A stretch of DNA of 37,453 nt from Bacteroidales bacterium. Lineage in GTDB: Bacteria > Bacteroidota > Bacteroidia > Bacteroidales > UBA12170. Below are positions 26,855 through 33,347 of this stretch, in pieces. The stretch's first letter is position 1; each line of letters starts with the position of its first letter. The stretch lies in the NCBI GenBank assembly GCA_016744655.1, contig JADGDY010000028.1, positions 1-37,453 on the forward strand. Reading direction: 5' to 3'. The position numbers were made by a program, and so were the translations under genes. Below the pieces are notes generated by a model. It ran no database searches. It had not been told where the DNA came from and saw only the letters and a program-made list of their open reading frames with translations.

Positions 26855-27548
26855 ACTCTACTATACCAACTAAATTCACTATGTCAAATCAAGCTTGGTA
26901 AAATTAAGTCAAATAATTATATGATCAAAAGGATTAAGAAAAGATGTTTTACCAAAACTAATGGCTCAAGTGTTGTGTGATTATTCCAATCATTCCAAAT
27001 TTATATCTTCATGATCAAATGCGTTTTAAACATAATGATTAAGAAATGGTAAAAAGTTGCCCTTTCTTTAGATTACTAGTGTTTGAGAATTCTATGCTTG
27101 AACAAACGGCAACAGAAAATACCTTATCAATATGGGTATATTAGCTTTTATGGAAGCACAAGAATATCTCCGCAATCGAAGAAAATAGAAAAAGAGTTGA
27201 CAAGGTCTTTATTTTAAGTTCTTCCCCTAACTGGTTTATCAGCCAAATCATTTAATTGAGGTGTTTAGACAAGTACTTATATTTAATCAAATTACTGAAA
27301 TGCAACATACTATGCATTAGTTTTTTTTGTTTGCCCCAACAGCTGACGCTTCGGTACAGCATCGTTCCAACCTAAAGGGAGCAAAAAACAACAACCTGAA
27401 TCTTGTTCGTTATGCCTAAATAGACCTATAATAGATTAACTATTATTTTATCAGTCTGATAGGATAAGTAAATAATTGAACACCTCAATCAATTAATAAA
27501 GGGTCTTTACCAAATAATATCGGTTATAAAAACACAGAACAAAAAAGC
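26855..27548. other. Intergenic region, 694 bases, with possible degenerate mobile element
   Basis: No open frame of note. The part from 27256 to 27488 has inverted ends and imperfect flanking duplications (separate entry). The remainder (26855-27247) shows only scattered AT-rich sequence with no recognised RNA or repeat. Confidence 0.5.
27256..27488. mobile_element. Possible degenerate MITE-like element, 233 bp
   Basis: TTGAGGTGTT (27256-27265) is inverted as AACACCTCAA (27479-27488), and TACTTAT recurs in inverted orientation seven to eight bases inside each end. The flanks TCATTTAA (27248-27255) and TCAATTAA (27489-27496) match at seven of eight bases, like an aged target duplication. The interior contains an imperfect palindrome between GTTTGCCCC (about 27329) and GGGAGCAAAA (about 27378), but no coding frame. 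Confidence 0.4.
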
Positions 27549-28154
27549 TTATAATACTTCCAAAATAAAAGGTACCAATATTGGAACTACAATAGTTAGA
27601 ACCAAACCACTAAATACAGAAATTATTCCCCATTCTTTTCCTGAATACTCTGTAATAATAGACAAAGTAGAATCCATAGAGGTCGCTCCTCCGGAAGCAA
27701 TACCTGCTAGTTTACCAAAATACTTGACGAATAATGGAGTGGCTACTAAAGTAATTAATTCTCTTAAAATATTTGATAATAAGGCCACTGTTCCTAAAAA
27801 CTCACCACTTATTTCAGTAATAAAAATGGAAGATAAACTATAATATCCGAAGCCGGCACTCACTGCCATGGCATCTTGAATATTAAGCCCTGGAAAAAAC
27901 AAGGAAACCAATACCGCACCTAATAAAGAGCCAATAATTACACTTAAAGGAACAAACAAGATTTTTAATTTGGTTTTCTTAATTACCAACAAAGCTTTAG
28001 TATCGGCACCTATGCCAATCCCCACAAAAAACATCAAAGTATAAAGAATATACATGGTATAATCCTGCTCTATTAAAATTGAAGGTAAAAGCTGATATAG
28101 GCCTAATAGTAGACCCAAAATGAACAATGACAATATGAATAAGCTACTTTTCAT
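27549..28154 (-). CDS. lysO: Lysine exporter LysO, C-terminal half
   Basis: A 201-residue inner-membrane protein with six or seven hydrophobic segments. It corresponds to the C-terminal two-thirds of E. coli LysO (YbjE, ~299 residues), which exports L-lysine. The diagnostic blocks are present: GIGIGADTK, DAMAVSAGFGYYSLSSIFIT, then GTVALLSNILRELITLVATP and the GGATSMDSTLSIITEYSG signature. Bacteroidota commonly carry LysO as two adjacent genes, and here the halves overlap by 11 bases (28144-28154), pointing to coupled translation and a heteromeric transporter. It is the last gene of the ClpP-like/LysO operon; a 694-base gap follows. Confidence 0.9.
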   Translation of the reverse strand: MKSSLFILSLFILGLLLGLYQLLPSILIEQDYTMYILYTLMFFVGIGIGADTKALLVIKKTKLKILFVPLSVIIGSLLGAVLVSLFFPGLNIQDAMAVSAGFGYYSLSSIFITEISGEFLGTVALLSNILRELITLVATPLFVKYFGKLAGIASGGATSMDSTLSIITEYSGKEWGIISVFSGLVLTIVVPILVPFILEVL

Positions 28155-28425
28155 GGTCTATTTTAAAAAAAAGTTGATAAGTGAAATATGCGAAAACCAA
28201 ACTGCCCAAAACGGCACCAAATGTAATACTGACTGCTTGCCAACCAATTTCATCCAATCCATTGATAATTTTCTCATTTAGGCCTACTCCAATACCCAAC
28301 ATAAACAAGAGGGTAAAAATGCTGATGGTGGTCATCTTCTCCGATATTTTTAAGAATTTCTTCTTTTCTCGCAAAAAATAACCCAACAACATTCCAGCAG
28401 CCATTATTAATAATACTGTAATCAT
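28144..28425 (-). CDS. lysO: Lysine exporter LysO, N-terminal half
   Basis: A 93-residue membrane protein with three hydrophobic segments: ITVLLIMAAGMLLGYFL (about 2-18), TTISIFTLLFMLGIGVGLN (about 32-50) and AVSITFGAVLGSLVFAYFT (about 64-82). The FMLGIGVGLNEKI motif is the N-terminal LysO/DUF340 signature and mirrors FFVGIGIGADTK in the partner protein, reflecting an internal repeat of the fold. The short length is expected for the split form; there is no evidence of a frameshift, because each half has its own ATG and the genes overlap in a different frame. It follows the ClpP-like gene by 19 bases. Confidence 0.88.
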   Translation of the reverse strand: MITVLLIMAAGMLLGYFLREKKKFLKISEKMTTISIFTLLFMLGIGVGLNEKIINGLDEIGWQAVSITFGAVLGSLVFAYFTYQLFFKIDHEK

Positions 28426-28444
28426 AATCTGGTTTTTATCTTGT

Positions 28445-29065
28445 TTATAATTCTTGAGTTACTATTTGATACTCTATTAATTCTTGCTCTGTCATCCAAT
28501 GAATATTATCAGCTGGAGCAGCCTCAATAGTGTAATAATAGAATTTCTCGGCATCTTTTCTACTCCAACCAACTGCGGTATAATACTCAATATAGGGTTG
28601 GTGGTATTCATGTCCTCTAGGAAAGTCTGTTGCGACTTCATTGTTTCCTGCCCAGGAATGCACTCCCACTTGAGCTCCCTCATTTATGATTCGAGTTTTT
28701 CCGGCTAAAAAGAAATCTGTTCCGCCAGAAGCAATAAGACTTTCAGGTTCTAATACAAATACGAGCTTCTTCTTTGAAACCCATTCTGCGGCTTCTAGGT
28801 TGGCTTCATCATCCACAGAGCCCTCCACTTCTATCATAACTAAAGTATCTATTTCAGGATATTGCTGGAAGATATCTTTGAACTGCTGAGGGGTTTTGGC
28901 ATTTATCAAACCATCCATATACAAGGTTTTTCCTTTTACACTGAGTTCAGTTTGTTCGCTAAGATTAAAATATAAGCCAAAAGCAATATTTTGAACCAAT
29001 GGAATTTGAGCCATAATCAAGATGAATAAGGCCATAACAGATAAAGTAATGATTGTTTTTTTCAT
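28445..29065 (-). CDS. Membrane-anchored ClpP/crotonase-fold protein (COG3904-like)
   Basis: A 206-residue protein with an N-terminal signal anchor (IITLSVMALFILIMAQIPL, about 4-22) and an extracytoplasmic domain of the ClpP/crotonase fold. The block IASGGTDFFLAGKTRIINEG then AQVGVHSW matches the pattern of COG3904-type periplasmic ClpP-like proteins, where A-S-x-x-T-x-x-F-x-A-G carries the nucleophile Ser and G-x-H the general base. The Ser-His spacing (23 residues) is close to that of ClpP (25). Whether it is an active serine peptidase is inference. It is the first gene of an operon with the two lysO genes, an association I do not know from the literature. Expression seems to pass through the attenuator-like leader at 29089-29233. 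Confidence 0.72.
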   Translation of the reverse strand: MKKTIITLSVMALFILIMAQIPLVQNIAFGLYFNLSEQTELSVKGKTLYMDGLINAKTPQQFKDIFQQYPEIDTLVMIEVEGSVDDEANLEAAEWVSKKKLVFVLEPESLIASGGTDFFLAGKTRIINEGAQVGVHSWAGNNEVATDFPRGHEYHQPYIEYYTAVGWSRKDAEKFYYYTIEAAPADNIHWMTEQELIEYQIVTQEL

Positions 29066-29088
29066 ATCATTTGTTTTATTGTTGGCAT

Positions 29089-29143
29089 AAAAAAATCTCC
29101 GTACACCAACTAGTTTACACTAATTAAGGTATACGGAGATTTT
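29089..29143 (-). terminator. Intrinsic terminator in the leader of the ClpP-like/lysO operon (attenuator)
   Basis: On the minus strand, a 16-bp stem with one G-U pair (29128-29143 with 29092-29107, 20-base loop) is followed by seven T (29089-29095). It lies 24 bases before the ATG at 29065 and 83 bases after the promoter candidate. The upstream TACGGA at 29143-29148 can instead pair with TCCGTA of the left arm (29132-29137), an antiterminator-like alternative. Confidence 0.75.
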
Positions 29144-29216
29144 CCGTAATTCATCTACTTATTTTCCCAATGTCTTCCTTAAGTTAGAAAATAAGCTGAC
29201 AGCTCTTTGCTATCAT
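29096..29216 (-). promoter_or_regulatory. Structured leader, candidate cis-regulatory RNA
   Basis: Between the promoter candidate and the terminator the transcript contains a 9-bp stem (CTTATTTTC at 29187-29195 with GAAAATAAG at 29158-29166), a hairpin TACGGA-AAATC-TCCGTA (29132-29148), and the terminator hairpin that reuses the same TCCGTA arm. A 10-codon ORF (29184-29216) overlaps the first strand of the 9-bp stem. This could be a riboswitch, a protein-binding leader or a ribosome-mediated attenuator. It does not match the lysine riboswitch that I know (no AGGTGC core; too short). Confidence 0.5.
29184..29216 (-). CDS. Possible leader peptide (10 residues)
   Basis: ATG at 29216 followed by nine sense codons and TAA, encoding MIAKSCQLIF. 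It starts only about ten bases after the promoter candidate and ends within the 9-bp leader stem, so translating ribosomes would disrupt that stem. It has no run of one amino acid and only one Lys codon, unlike classical amino-acid leader peptides, so it could be chance. Confidence 0.25.
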   Translation of the reverse strand: MIAKSCQLIF

Positions 29217-29225
29217 TCTCTGTGG

Positions 29226-29233
29226 CAAATTTA
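29226..29233 (-). promoter_or_regulatory. Candidate -7 element of the ClpP-like/lysO operon
   Basis: TAAATTTG on the minus strand, 160 bases before the ATG at 29065, so the transcript would include the structured leader. Confidence 0.45.
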
Positions 29234-29337
29234 TAAATCTTTTTTAATTCTCAAAGATTAAGTATTAGTGTTGAATATGATAAACTAATCCTCTCAATTT
29301 TATCTAGAGAAACAAGGGCATTAAAAAAAAGAAAGAT

Positions 29338-29406
29338 TGTCCACTGATTCCACAAATTTTCACCAATTGTTTTTAATCTGTGTTAATTTGCGATAATCCG
29401 TGGACA
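29338..29406. repeat. Imperfect palindromic repeat (interspersed type)
   Basis: TGTCCAC (29338-29344) pairs with GTGGACA (29400-29406), and CACAAATT (29351) with AATTTG (29386-29391), forming a long imperfect hairpin of 69 bases. A diverged half copy is at 14250-14282. It lies 25 bases downstream of the YihY gene stop and may also act as a 3' hairpin for that transcript. Confidence 0.6.
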
Positions 29407-29430
29407 GAATTAATACATAATCCACCGGAA

Positions 29431-30303
29431 TTACTTTGAACTTGGAACCTCCAAATGCTCAATCTTTACCGCATTGGTATTGGGAAGTATTTCACAACCC
29501 ATGTTTATACTGATTGCTTTTACAAAAGAAGCACCCAGAAAAATAATTTGAGAAGTATAGTAAATCCAAATCATTAATAAGGCCAAAACACTAGCTGAAC
29601 CAAATGTAGTAGAGATATGACTATGACCAATATACATGCCTATGCCTATTTTTCCTATGGTGAATAATACGGAAGTGAATAAACCACCTAAAAGAGCGGC
29701 CTTGAAATGTACTTTGGCATCTCCTAGATATTTGAATAAAATGGCAAAGATCAAACTTAAAACCAAAATGGTAACCAAATGTTCATATAGATAGACTATT
29801 CCATCTATTTGCTGGATTGATTGTGCATATTTTAATATCACACTACTCAATGTAGTACTCAATATGATGATTAAGAAAAGAAGGATTAATACTATAAACG
29901 ACACCAAACGCATGGAAATGAAATTGAGAATACTACTTTTAGGCTTGGCTTTAATTCCCCACATGCTATTAAAAGAACTATGAATTTGACTAAACATACC
30001 AGTTGCTGTTAGGGCCAAAGCAAAGAAACCTATTATTGAGGTGATAAGGCTGTGATGACTGGTGTATTGATTTTTAATAAATTCTTGAATTTGAAGGGAG
30101 GCAGAACTACCAAGAATCTCTTTTAATTGCTCATATATTTGTCCAGAAACTGCCTCTTCACCGAAAACCAATCCTAAAACCGAAGTCACAATCATGATGA
30201 TTGGGATAATTGAAAATACAGCATAATAAGCCAATGCAGCTCCTTTTGTAAAAGTATCATTATCAATGAAATGAGTAAATACTTCTTTTAATGTTTTAAT
30301 CAT
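29431..30303 (-). CDS. YihY/BrkB (RNase BN-like) family inner-membrane protein
   Basis: A 290-residue membrane protein with about six helices. The family signature is intact: FTKGAALAYYAVFSIIPIIM near residue 17-36, MWGIKAKPKS in the loop after the second helix pair, and later LKYLGDAKVHFKAALLGG then YIGHSHISTTFGSASVLALL and MIWIYYTSQIIFLGASFVKA. The YIGHSHISTTFGSA block is a typical YihY/BrkB motif. The old name RNase BN was a misassignment; the molecular function is unknown, with transporter or envelope roles proposed. A TATTTTTG element lies 27 bases upstream. The ~70-bp palindromic repeat follows the stop. No linked partner is apparent. Confidence 0.9.
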   Translation of the reverse strand: MIKTLKEVFTHFIDNDTFTKGAALAYYAVFSIIPIIMIVTSVLGLVFGEEAVSGQIYEQLKEILGSSASLQIQEFIKNQYTSHHSLITSIIGFFALALTATGMFSQIHSSFNSMWGIKAKPKSSILNFISMRLVSFIVLILLFLIIILSTTLSSVILKYAQSIQQIDGIVYLYEHLVTILVLSLIFAILFKYLGDAKVHFKAALLGGLFTSVLFTIGKIGIGMYIGHSHISTTFGSASVLALLMIWIYYTSQIIFLGASFVKAISINMGCEILPNTNAVKIEHLEVPSSK

Positions 30304-30330
30304 TAATTATAATTTTAGTAATGAGGAGGG

Positions 30331-30338
30331 CAAAAATA
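30331..30338 (-). promoter_or_regulatory. Candidate -7 element of the YihY gene
   Basis: TATTTTTG followed by CCC on the minus strand, 27 bases before the ATG at 30303. Confidence 0.45.
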
Positions 30339-30364
30339 ATTATTATTTAATGAGAAATCTAGCT

Positions 30365-30600
30365 ATTTACTTTTGTTACTTTGAGCTATCCTTAATTACC
30401 TTTGTGGTTAAGCTCGATACTTAGAATTTACAATTTTACCACTAAGGTACCAAAGGTCAACACAAAGGTCAATACAAACAATAGAAATTTACTTTTGTTA
30501 CTTTGAGCTATCCTTATTTACCTTTGTGGTTAGACTTGCCATATATAATTATAAATTTACCGCTAAGGCACTGAAGGACAATACAAAGGCCAATACAAAC
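30365..30600. repeat. Two tandem ~115-base palindromic repeats, period 122
   Basis: Copy 1 spans 30365-30479 and copy 2 30487-30600. Both begin ATTTACTTTTGTTACTTTGA and end CAATACAAAC. Each copy is itself an imperfect inverted repeat: ACCTTTGTGGTTA in the left half pairs with TACCACTAAGGT in the right half. They fill most of the 314-base gap (30304-30617) between the YihY and YdeI-like genes, which otherwise contains only the YihY promoter candidate. Confidence 0.8.
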
Positions 30601-30617
30601 TCTAAAAGTTTATCATA

Positions 30618-31199
30618 TTACACAAATTGCTTAGGCTTCCGTTTCTCCGCTGCACACGCGGCAACTTCCTTTACTCGTTTTTCTCGAGTTTCAGGTCGTT
30701 TGGCCATAATAATCCAGGCCAATAATCCTTTTCTCGCAGATTTACTTAAACTCAGAAAGAAATCTTTGGAGGATGGATATGATTTAAAAGCCTCCTCTAA
30801 ATCTTCTGGTATTATCAATGCTTCTACTGTATCCATAAGCTCCCATTGACCATTTTGTTTGGCCTTTTCAATAATTTCTAATCCAGCAGGGAACATCAAA
30901 TCTTGTTCGAGTAAATGGGCTACCTTGTCTTTATTGACTTTTGACCAGATACTAGTGGCTTTTCTTTTAGAAAAATATTGGATATAGCGCTCTTTATCAA
31001 TCGTTTTTTTCACGCTATCAATCCAACCAAAACAAAGGGCTTGGTCAACAGCTTCACTCCATGATAAATTTGGAGTTTTAGAGCTTTTCTTATAAAAGAT
31101 AAGCCAAATAGCTTCTTCTTTTTGGTGATTCCTTTCTAGCCATTCTCTCCATTCTTGTTGATTGGCAGGTGTGAGTTTATTTGTTTCTTTTTGGTTCAT
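30618..31199 (-). CDS. YdeI/OmdA family protein
   Basis: A 193-residue soluble protein of the YdeI/OmpD-associated (OmdA) family, often annotated as bacteriocin-protection protein. Family landmarks are present: WREWLERNHQKEEAIWLIFY near the start, LSWSEAVDQALCFGWIDSVK, then YIQYFSKRKATSIWSKVNKD, and an OmdA-type C-terminal domain with IPEDLEEAF, ARKGLLAWIIMAKRPETREK and RVKEVA. The length fits the family (about 190). The biochemical role of YdeI is unresolved; in enterobacteria it has been linked to resistance to antimicrobial peptides, which I do not transfer to this protein. It is followed by the repeat region, and the KilA-N gene ends 25 bases upstream of its start. Confidence 0.88.
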   Translation of the reverse strand: MNQKETNKLTPANQQEWREWLERNHQKEEAIWLIFYKKSSKTPNLSWSEAVDQALCFGWIDSVKKTIDKERYIQYFSKRKATSIWSKVNKDKVAHLLEQDLMFPAGLEIIEKAKQNGQWELMDTVEALIIPEDLEEAFKSYPSSKDFFLSLSKSARKGLLAWIIMAKRPETREKRVKEVAACAAEKRKPKQFV

Positions 31200-31223
31200 T
31201 ATCCTTAAAATATGATGCGATTT

Positions 31224-32030
31224 TTATTTCAATAATTTTCGTCTTTCAACATCCTGAAGTATACCCATTTGTTGAATTGCTATTTGGTTTAGTTTAACCA
31301 ATCTTTCCCTTTGTGGCATTTTCTCATTTATAAATACAGAGTTCAGATTTTCCATATTTGACAAACAAATCAACTCATTGATAGAACTATAATCTCGTAT
31401 ATTGCCTTTTAAATCAGGATTCTTTTCACGCCATTGTTTTGCCGTTATACCAAACATTGCAATATTCAAAACATCAGCTTCATTGGCGTAAACTATTGAA
31501 ACCTGAGCATTTGAAAGTTCTTTTGGAATAAGGTTATGTTTAATTGCATCTGTATGAATATGATAATTCAATTTTGCTAATTCTCGTTTTGCTGACCAAC
31601 CTATTAATTTTTGTTCCTCTTCTTTTAACCTTTGAAATTCTTTTACAATATATAATTCAAATTCAACTGAAATCCAGCTTGCAAATTTAAAGGCAATATC
31701 TTTATGGCCATAAGTCCCACCATAGCGACCTGATTTCACAATAAACCCAATGGCTCCTGTATTTGAAATCCACTTTTGTGGAGAGAGGGTAAATGCGTTC
31801 AATCCAGCTTCTTTTTTAAACCCCTCGAATTCGAGGGGTTTAAAACTTGAATTATATAATGTTTCCCAAATACCTAAGAATTCAATAGTATTTCTGTTTC
31901 TCATCCAATTCCCAATTACAGCACTTGCATCATTAGTTTTGAATTTGGCAATATCTGTAAGAGATAAATAATCAGAATCATTTATTGTTACGACTGCAAC
32001 ATCTGTATTTTTTACTTTAATTTTTGCCAT
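31224..32030 (-). CDS. KilA-N domain-containing protein
   Basis: A 268-residue protein with an N-terminal KilA-N domain (about 15-130): DYLSLTDIAKFK, then VIGNWMRNRNTIEFLGIWET and WISNTGAIGFIVKSGRYGGT, followed by HKDIAFKFASWISVEFELYI. The C-terminal part (about 140-268) is helical and conserved in the Bacteroidota versions (IVYANEADVLNIAMFGITAK, QRERLVKLNQIAIQQM). KilA-N is a DNA-binding domain spread by phages and large DNA viruses, so the gene is probably of mobile origin, perhaps a regulator or part of a defence or addiction set. The coding sequence contains a 32-base perfect palindrome (31814-31845). A remnant resembling the same domain lies just upstream (about 32095-32125). Confidence 0.9.
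   Translation of the reverse strand: MAKIKVKNTDVAVVTINDSDYLSLTDIAKFKTNDASAVIGNWMRNRNTIEFLGIWETLYNSSFKPLEFEGFKKEAGLNAFTLSPQKWISNTGAIGFIVKSGRYGGTYGHKDIAFKFASWISVEFELYIVKEFQRLKEEEQKLIGWSAKRELAKLNYHIHTDAIKHNLIPKELSNAQVSIVYANEADVLNIAMFGITAKQWREKNPDLKGNIRDYSSINELICLSNMENLNSVFINEKMPQRERLVKLNQIAIQQMGILQDVERRKLLK
31814..31845. repeat. 32-base perfect palindrome inside the KilA-N gene
   Basis: The sequence is self-complementary over 32 bases and centred on an EcoRI-like GAATTC at 31827-31832 flanked by CCCCTC and GAGGGG. On the minus strand it encodes FKPLEFEGFK, part of a conserved KilA-N-associated segment. Confidence 0.85.
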
Positions 32031-32201
32031 AATAGTTCACATTAATTCCTTTTGTAAAAATACAATTTTAGAGAAAATGAAGAGCCAAAAACATTTTTAA
32101 ATGTATTACTGTTTCTCATCCAAATAGAAAACTAAAGTCATTCTCAAAGGATTTCATTAAAACACAAAGTAATTTACATATAAGTCCCAAAACGCTTAAT
32201 A

Positions 32202-32870
32202 TCAATCCGATGCCAAAGTCTTCTGAATCCCAATACAGAAATAATGTCGCATGGATTTTGTGAATTCTGGAAACTCTATAAACTCATTTGACAATCCTAA
32301 ATAGTAGGAGTATTGAGGAGAAATAGCCCAGTTTTCAGCTATTTTGATATCATATGCTATACGCGCACTGATTCCAATATACATCCAAGAACTAAATCTA
32401 TCATATTTCTCGTTTAAATCGATATTAACATTGGGCTCCCCAGCTTGCCATCCTCCACTCGTTCCTTTATAAGTTTCATTTAACAATCCAGATACTTCAA
32501 TTCCTAAATTGAAATCAATACGCTTTAGTATTTTAAAATTAAATGGATAAATACCCAGCGACAAAACCGACTTATTTATTTCAGTATTTACTCCATATCC
32601 ACCACCAAGTCCTCCATCGTTTACTTGTACTTCTCCTCCATATTTCTCATAACCTAAAGTAAATCTTAATTTCTGACCTTCAAATTTAATATCATCGATA
32701 GCAAACTTAATTACATATCCTAAATCTGTATTGTAAGTAGAACTAAAATGAGGAGTTTCTTCTTTGAAATTAAAAAATCTATTATAATTGACTCCTCCAA
32801 TGACTTCTAAGTTTTGGGAGAATAATACGAGGCTATTAAGAAACAATAATGCGATAAATGTTTTTTTCAT
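32202..32870 (-). CDS. Outer-membrane beta-barrel protein
   Basis: A 222-residue protein with signal peptide MKKTFIALLFLNSLVLFSQ. The mature chain alternates hydrophobic strands and turns: LEVIGGVNYNRFFNF, YNTDLGYVIKFAI, LRFTLGYEKYGGEVQV, VLSLGIYPFNFKIL, RIDFNLGIEVSGLLN, WMYIGISARIAYDIKI, WAISPQYSYYLGLSNEF and a last strand HYFCIGIQKTL. This pattern suits a porin-family barrel of eight or more strands. The chain is like the proteins usually annotated as PorT/outer membrane beta-barrel in this phylum, but no specific function can be assigned. It lies between the KilA-N gene and a Cys-rich hypothetical, without evident operon structure. Confidence 0.78.
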   Translation of the reverse strand: MKKTFIALLFLNSLVLFSQNLEVIGGVNYNRFFNFKEETPHFSSTYNTDLGYVIKFAIDDIKFEGQKLRFTLGYEKYGGEVQVNDGGLGGGYGVNTEINKSVLSLGIYPFNFKILKRIDFNLGIEVSGLLNETYKGTSGGWQAGEPNVNIDLNEKYDRFSSWMYIGISARIAYDIKIAENWAISPQYSYYLGLSNEFIEFPEFTKSMRHYFCIGIQKTLASD

Positions 32871-33014
32871 TTGGGCGATTTAAATTCATTTAAGTAAAAC
32901 TGAAACATCATTTAGCTGTTCTTTTTGCAAATGTGTTTCATCCGTTTAAATTAGACAAGCGAAACGTGCAAATCGTTGCTCTAATTAAAAAACATTTGAT
33001 TTATTAAACCATAG

Positions 33015-33272
33015 CTATAGGTCAATATCCTGAATGAGTATGTTTGGGCTTTTGGAATGATAGAAATATAAAACACCTATTTCCATCTTTGAGATATTTG
33101 GCATTCTATATTTTGTTTTATGATTTAAAAATGAGGAACAGCACTTATTGTTAGAATTGACAACATCTTTTTCAGGCAAACCAACAATATCATACATTCT
33201 ACAAGCTTGTTTATCTTCATAGACAAAAAAGTCCTTACAATGTATACAGTTGGCCCAGTTTTCTTCTTGCAT
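33015..33272 (-). CDS. Small Cys-rich hypothetical protein
   Basis: An 85-residue cytoplasmic protein. The N-terminal half contains NCIHCKDFFVYEDKQACRMY and, 20 residues later, NKCCSSF, giving a C-x2-C, C, C-C arrangement that could bind zinc or an iron-sulfur cluster. The C-terminal half (about 55-85) lacks Cys and is hydrophobic-strand-like (IGVLYFYHS). I do not recognise a family. It has an ATG start and lies in the accessory block between a beta-barrel protein and the broken YhcG-type nuclease gene, 76 bases from the latter. No promoter was seen. Confidence 0.6.
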   Translation of the reverse strand: MQEENWANCIHCKDFFVYEDKQACRMYDIVGLPEKDVVNSNNKCCSSFLNHKTKYRMPNISKMEIGVLYFYHSKSPNILIQDIDL

Positions 33273-33347
33273 AAATGAAGTAAATTATCTGGTAAAGTAT
33301 TTATTAATATAGTCTTATTTTTTTAATATGAGTTAAAAGCAATAGTT

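Noticed and set aside
27320..27400. Integron attC-like site (GCCCCAAC ... GTTCC)
   Set aside because: The core sites do not match RYYYAAC/GTTRRRY, and there is no cassette or integrase.
28144..28425. LysO broken by a frameshift
   Set aside because: Each half has its own ATG, and the two overlap by 11 bases in a way typical of the natural two-gene form in Bacteroidota.
29089..29233. Lysine riboswitch (L-box) ahead of the lysO operon
   Set aside because: The leader is only about 140 bases and lacks the conserved L-box core sequences that I know, so it is reported as an unclassified attenuator-like leader.
30365..30600. CRISPR array
   Set aside because: Only two units of ~115 bases, each self-palindromic, with no short constant repeats and variable spacers.
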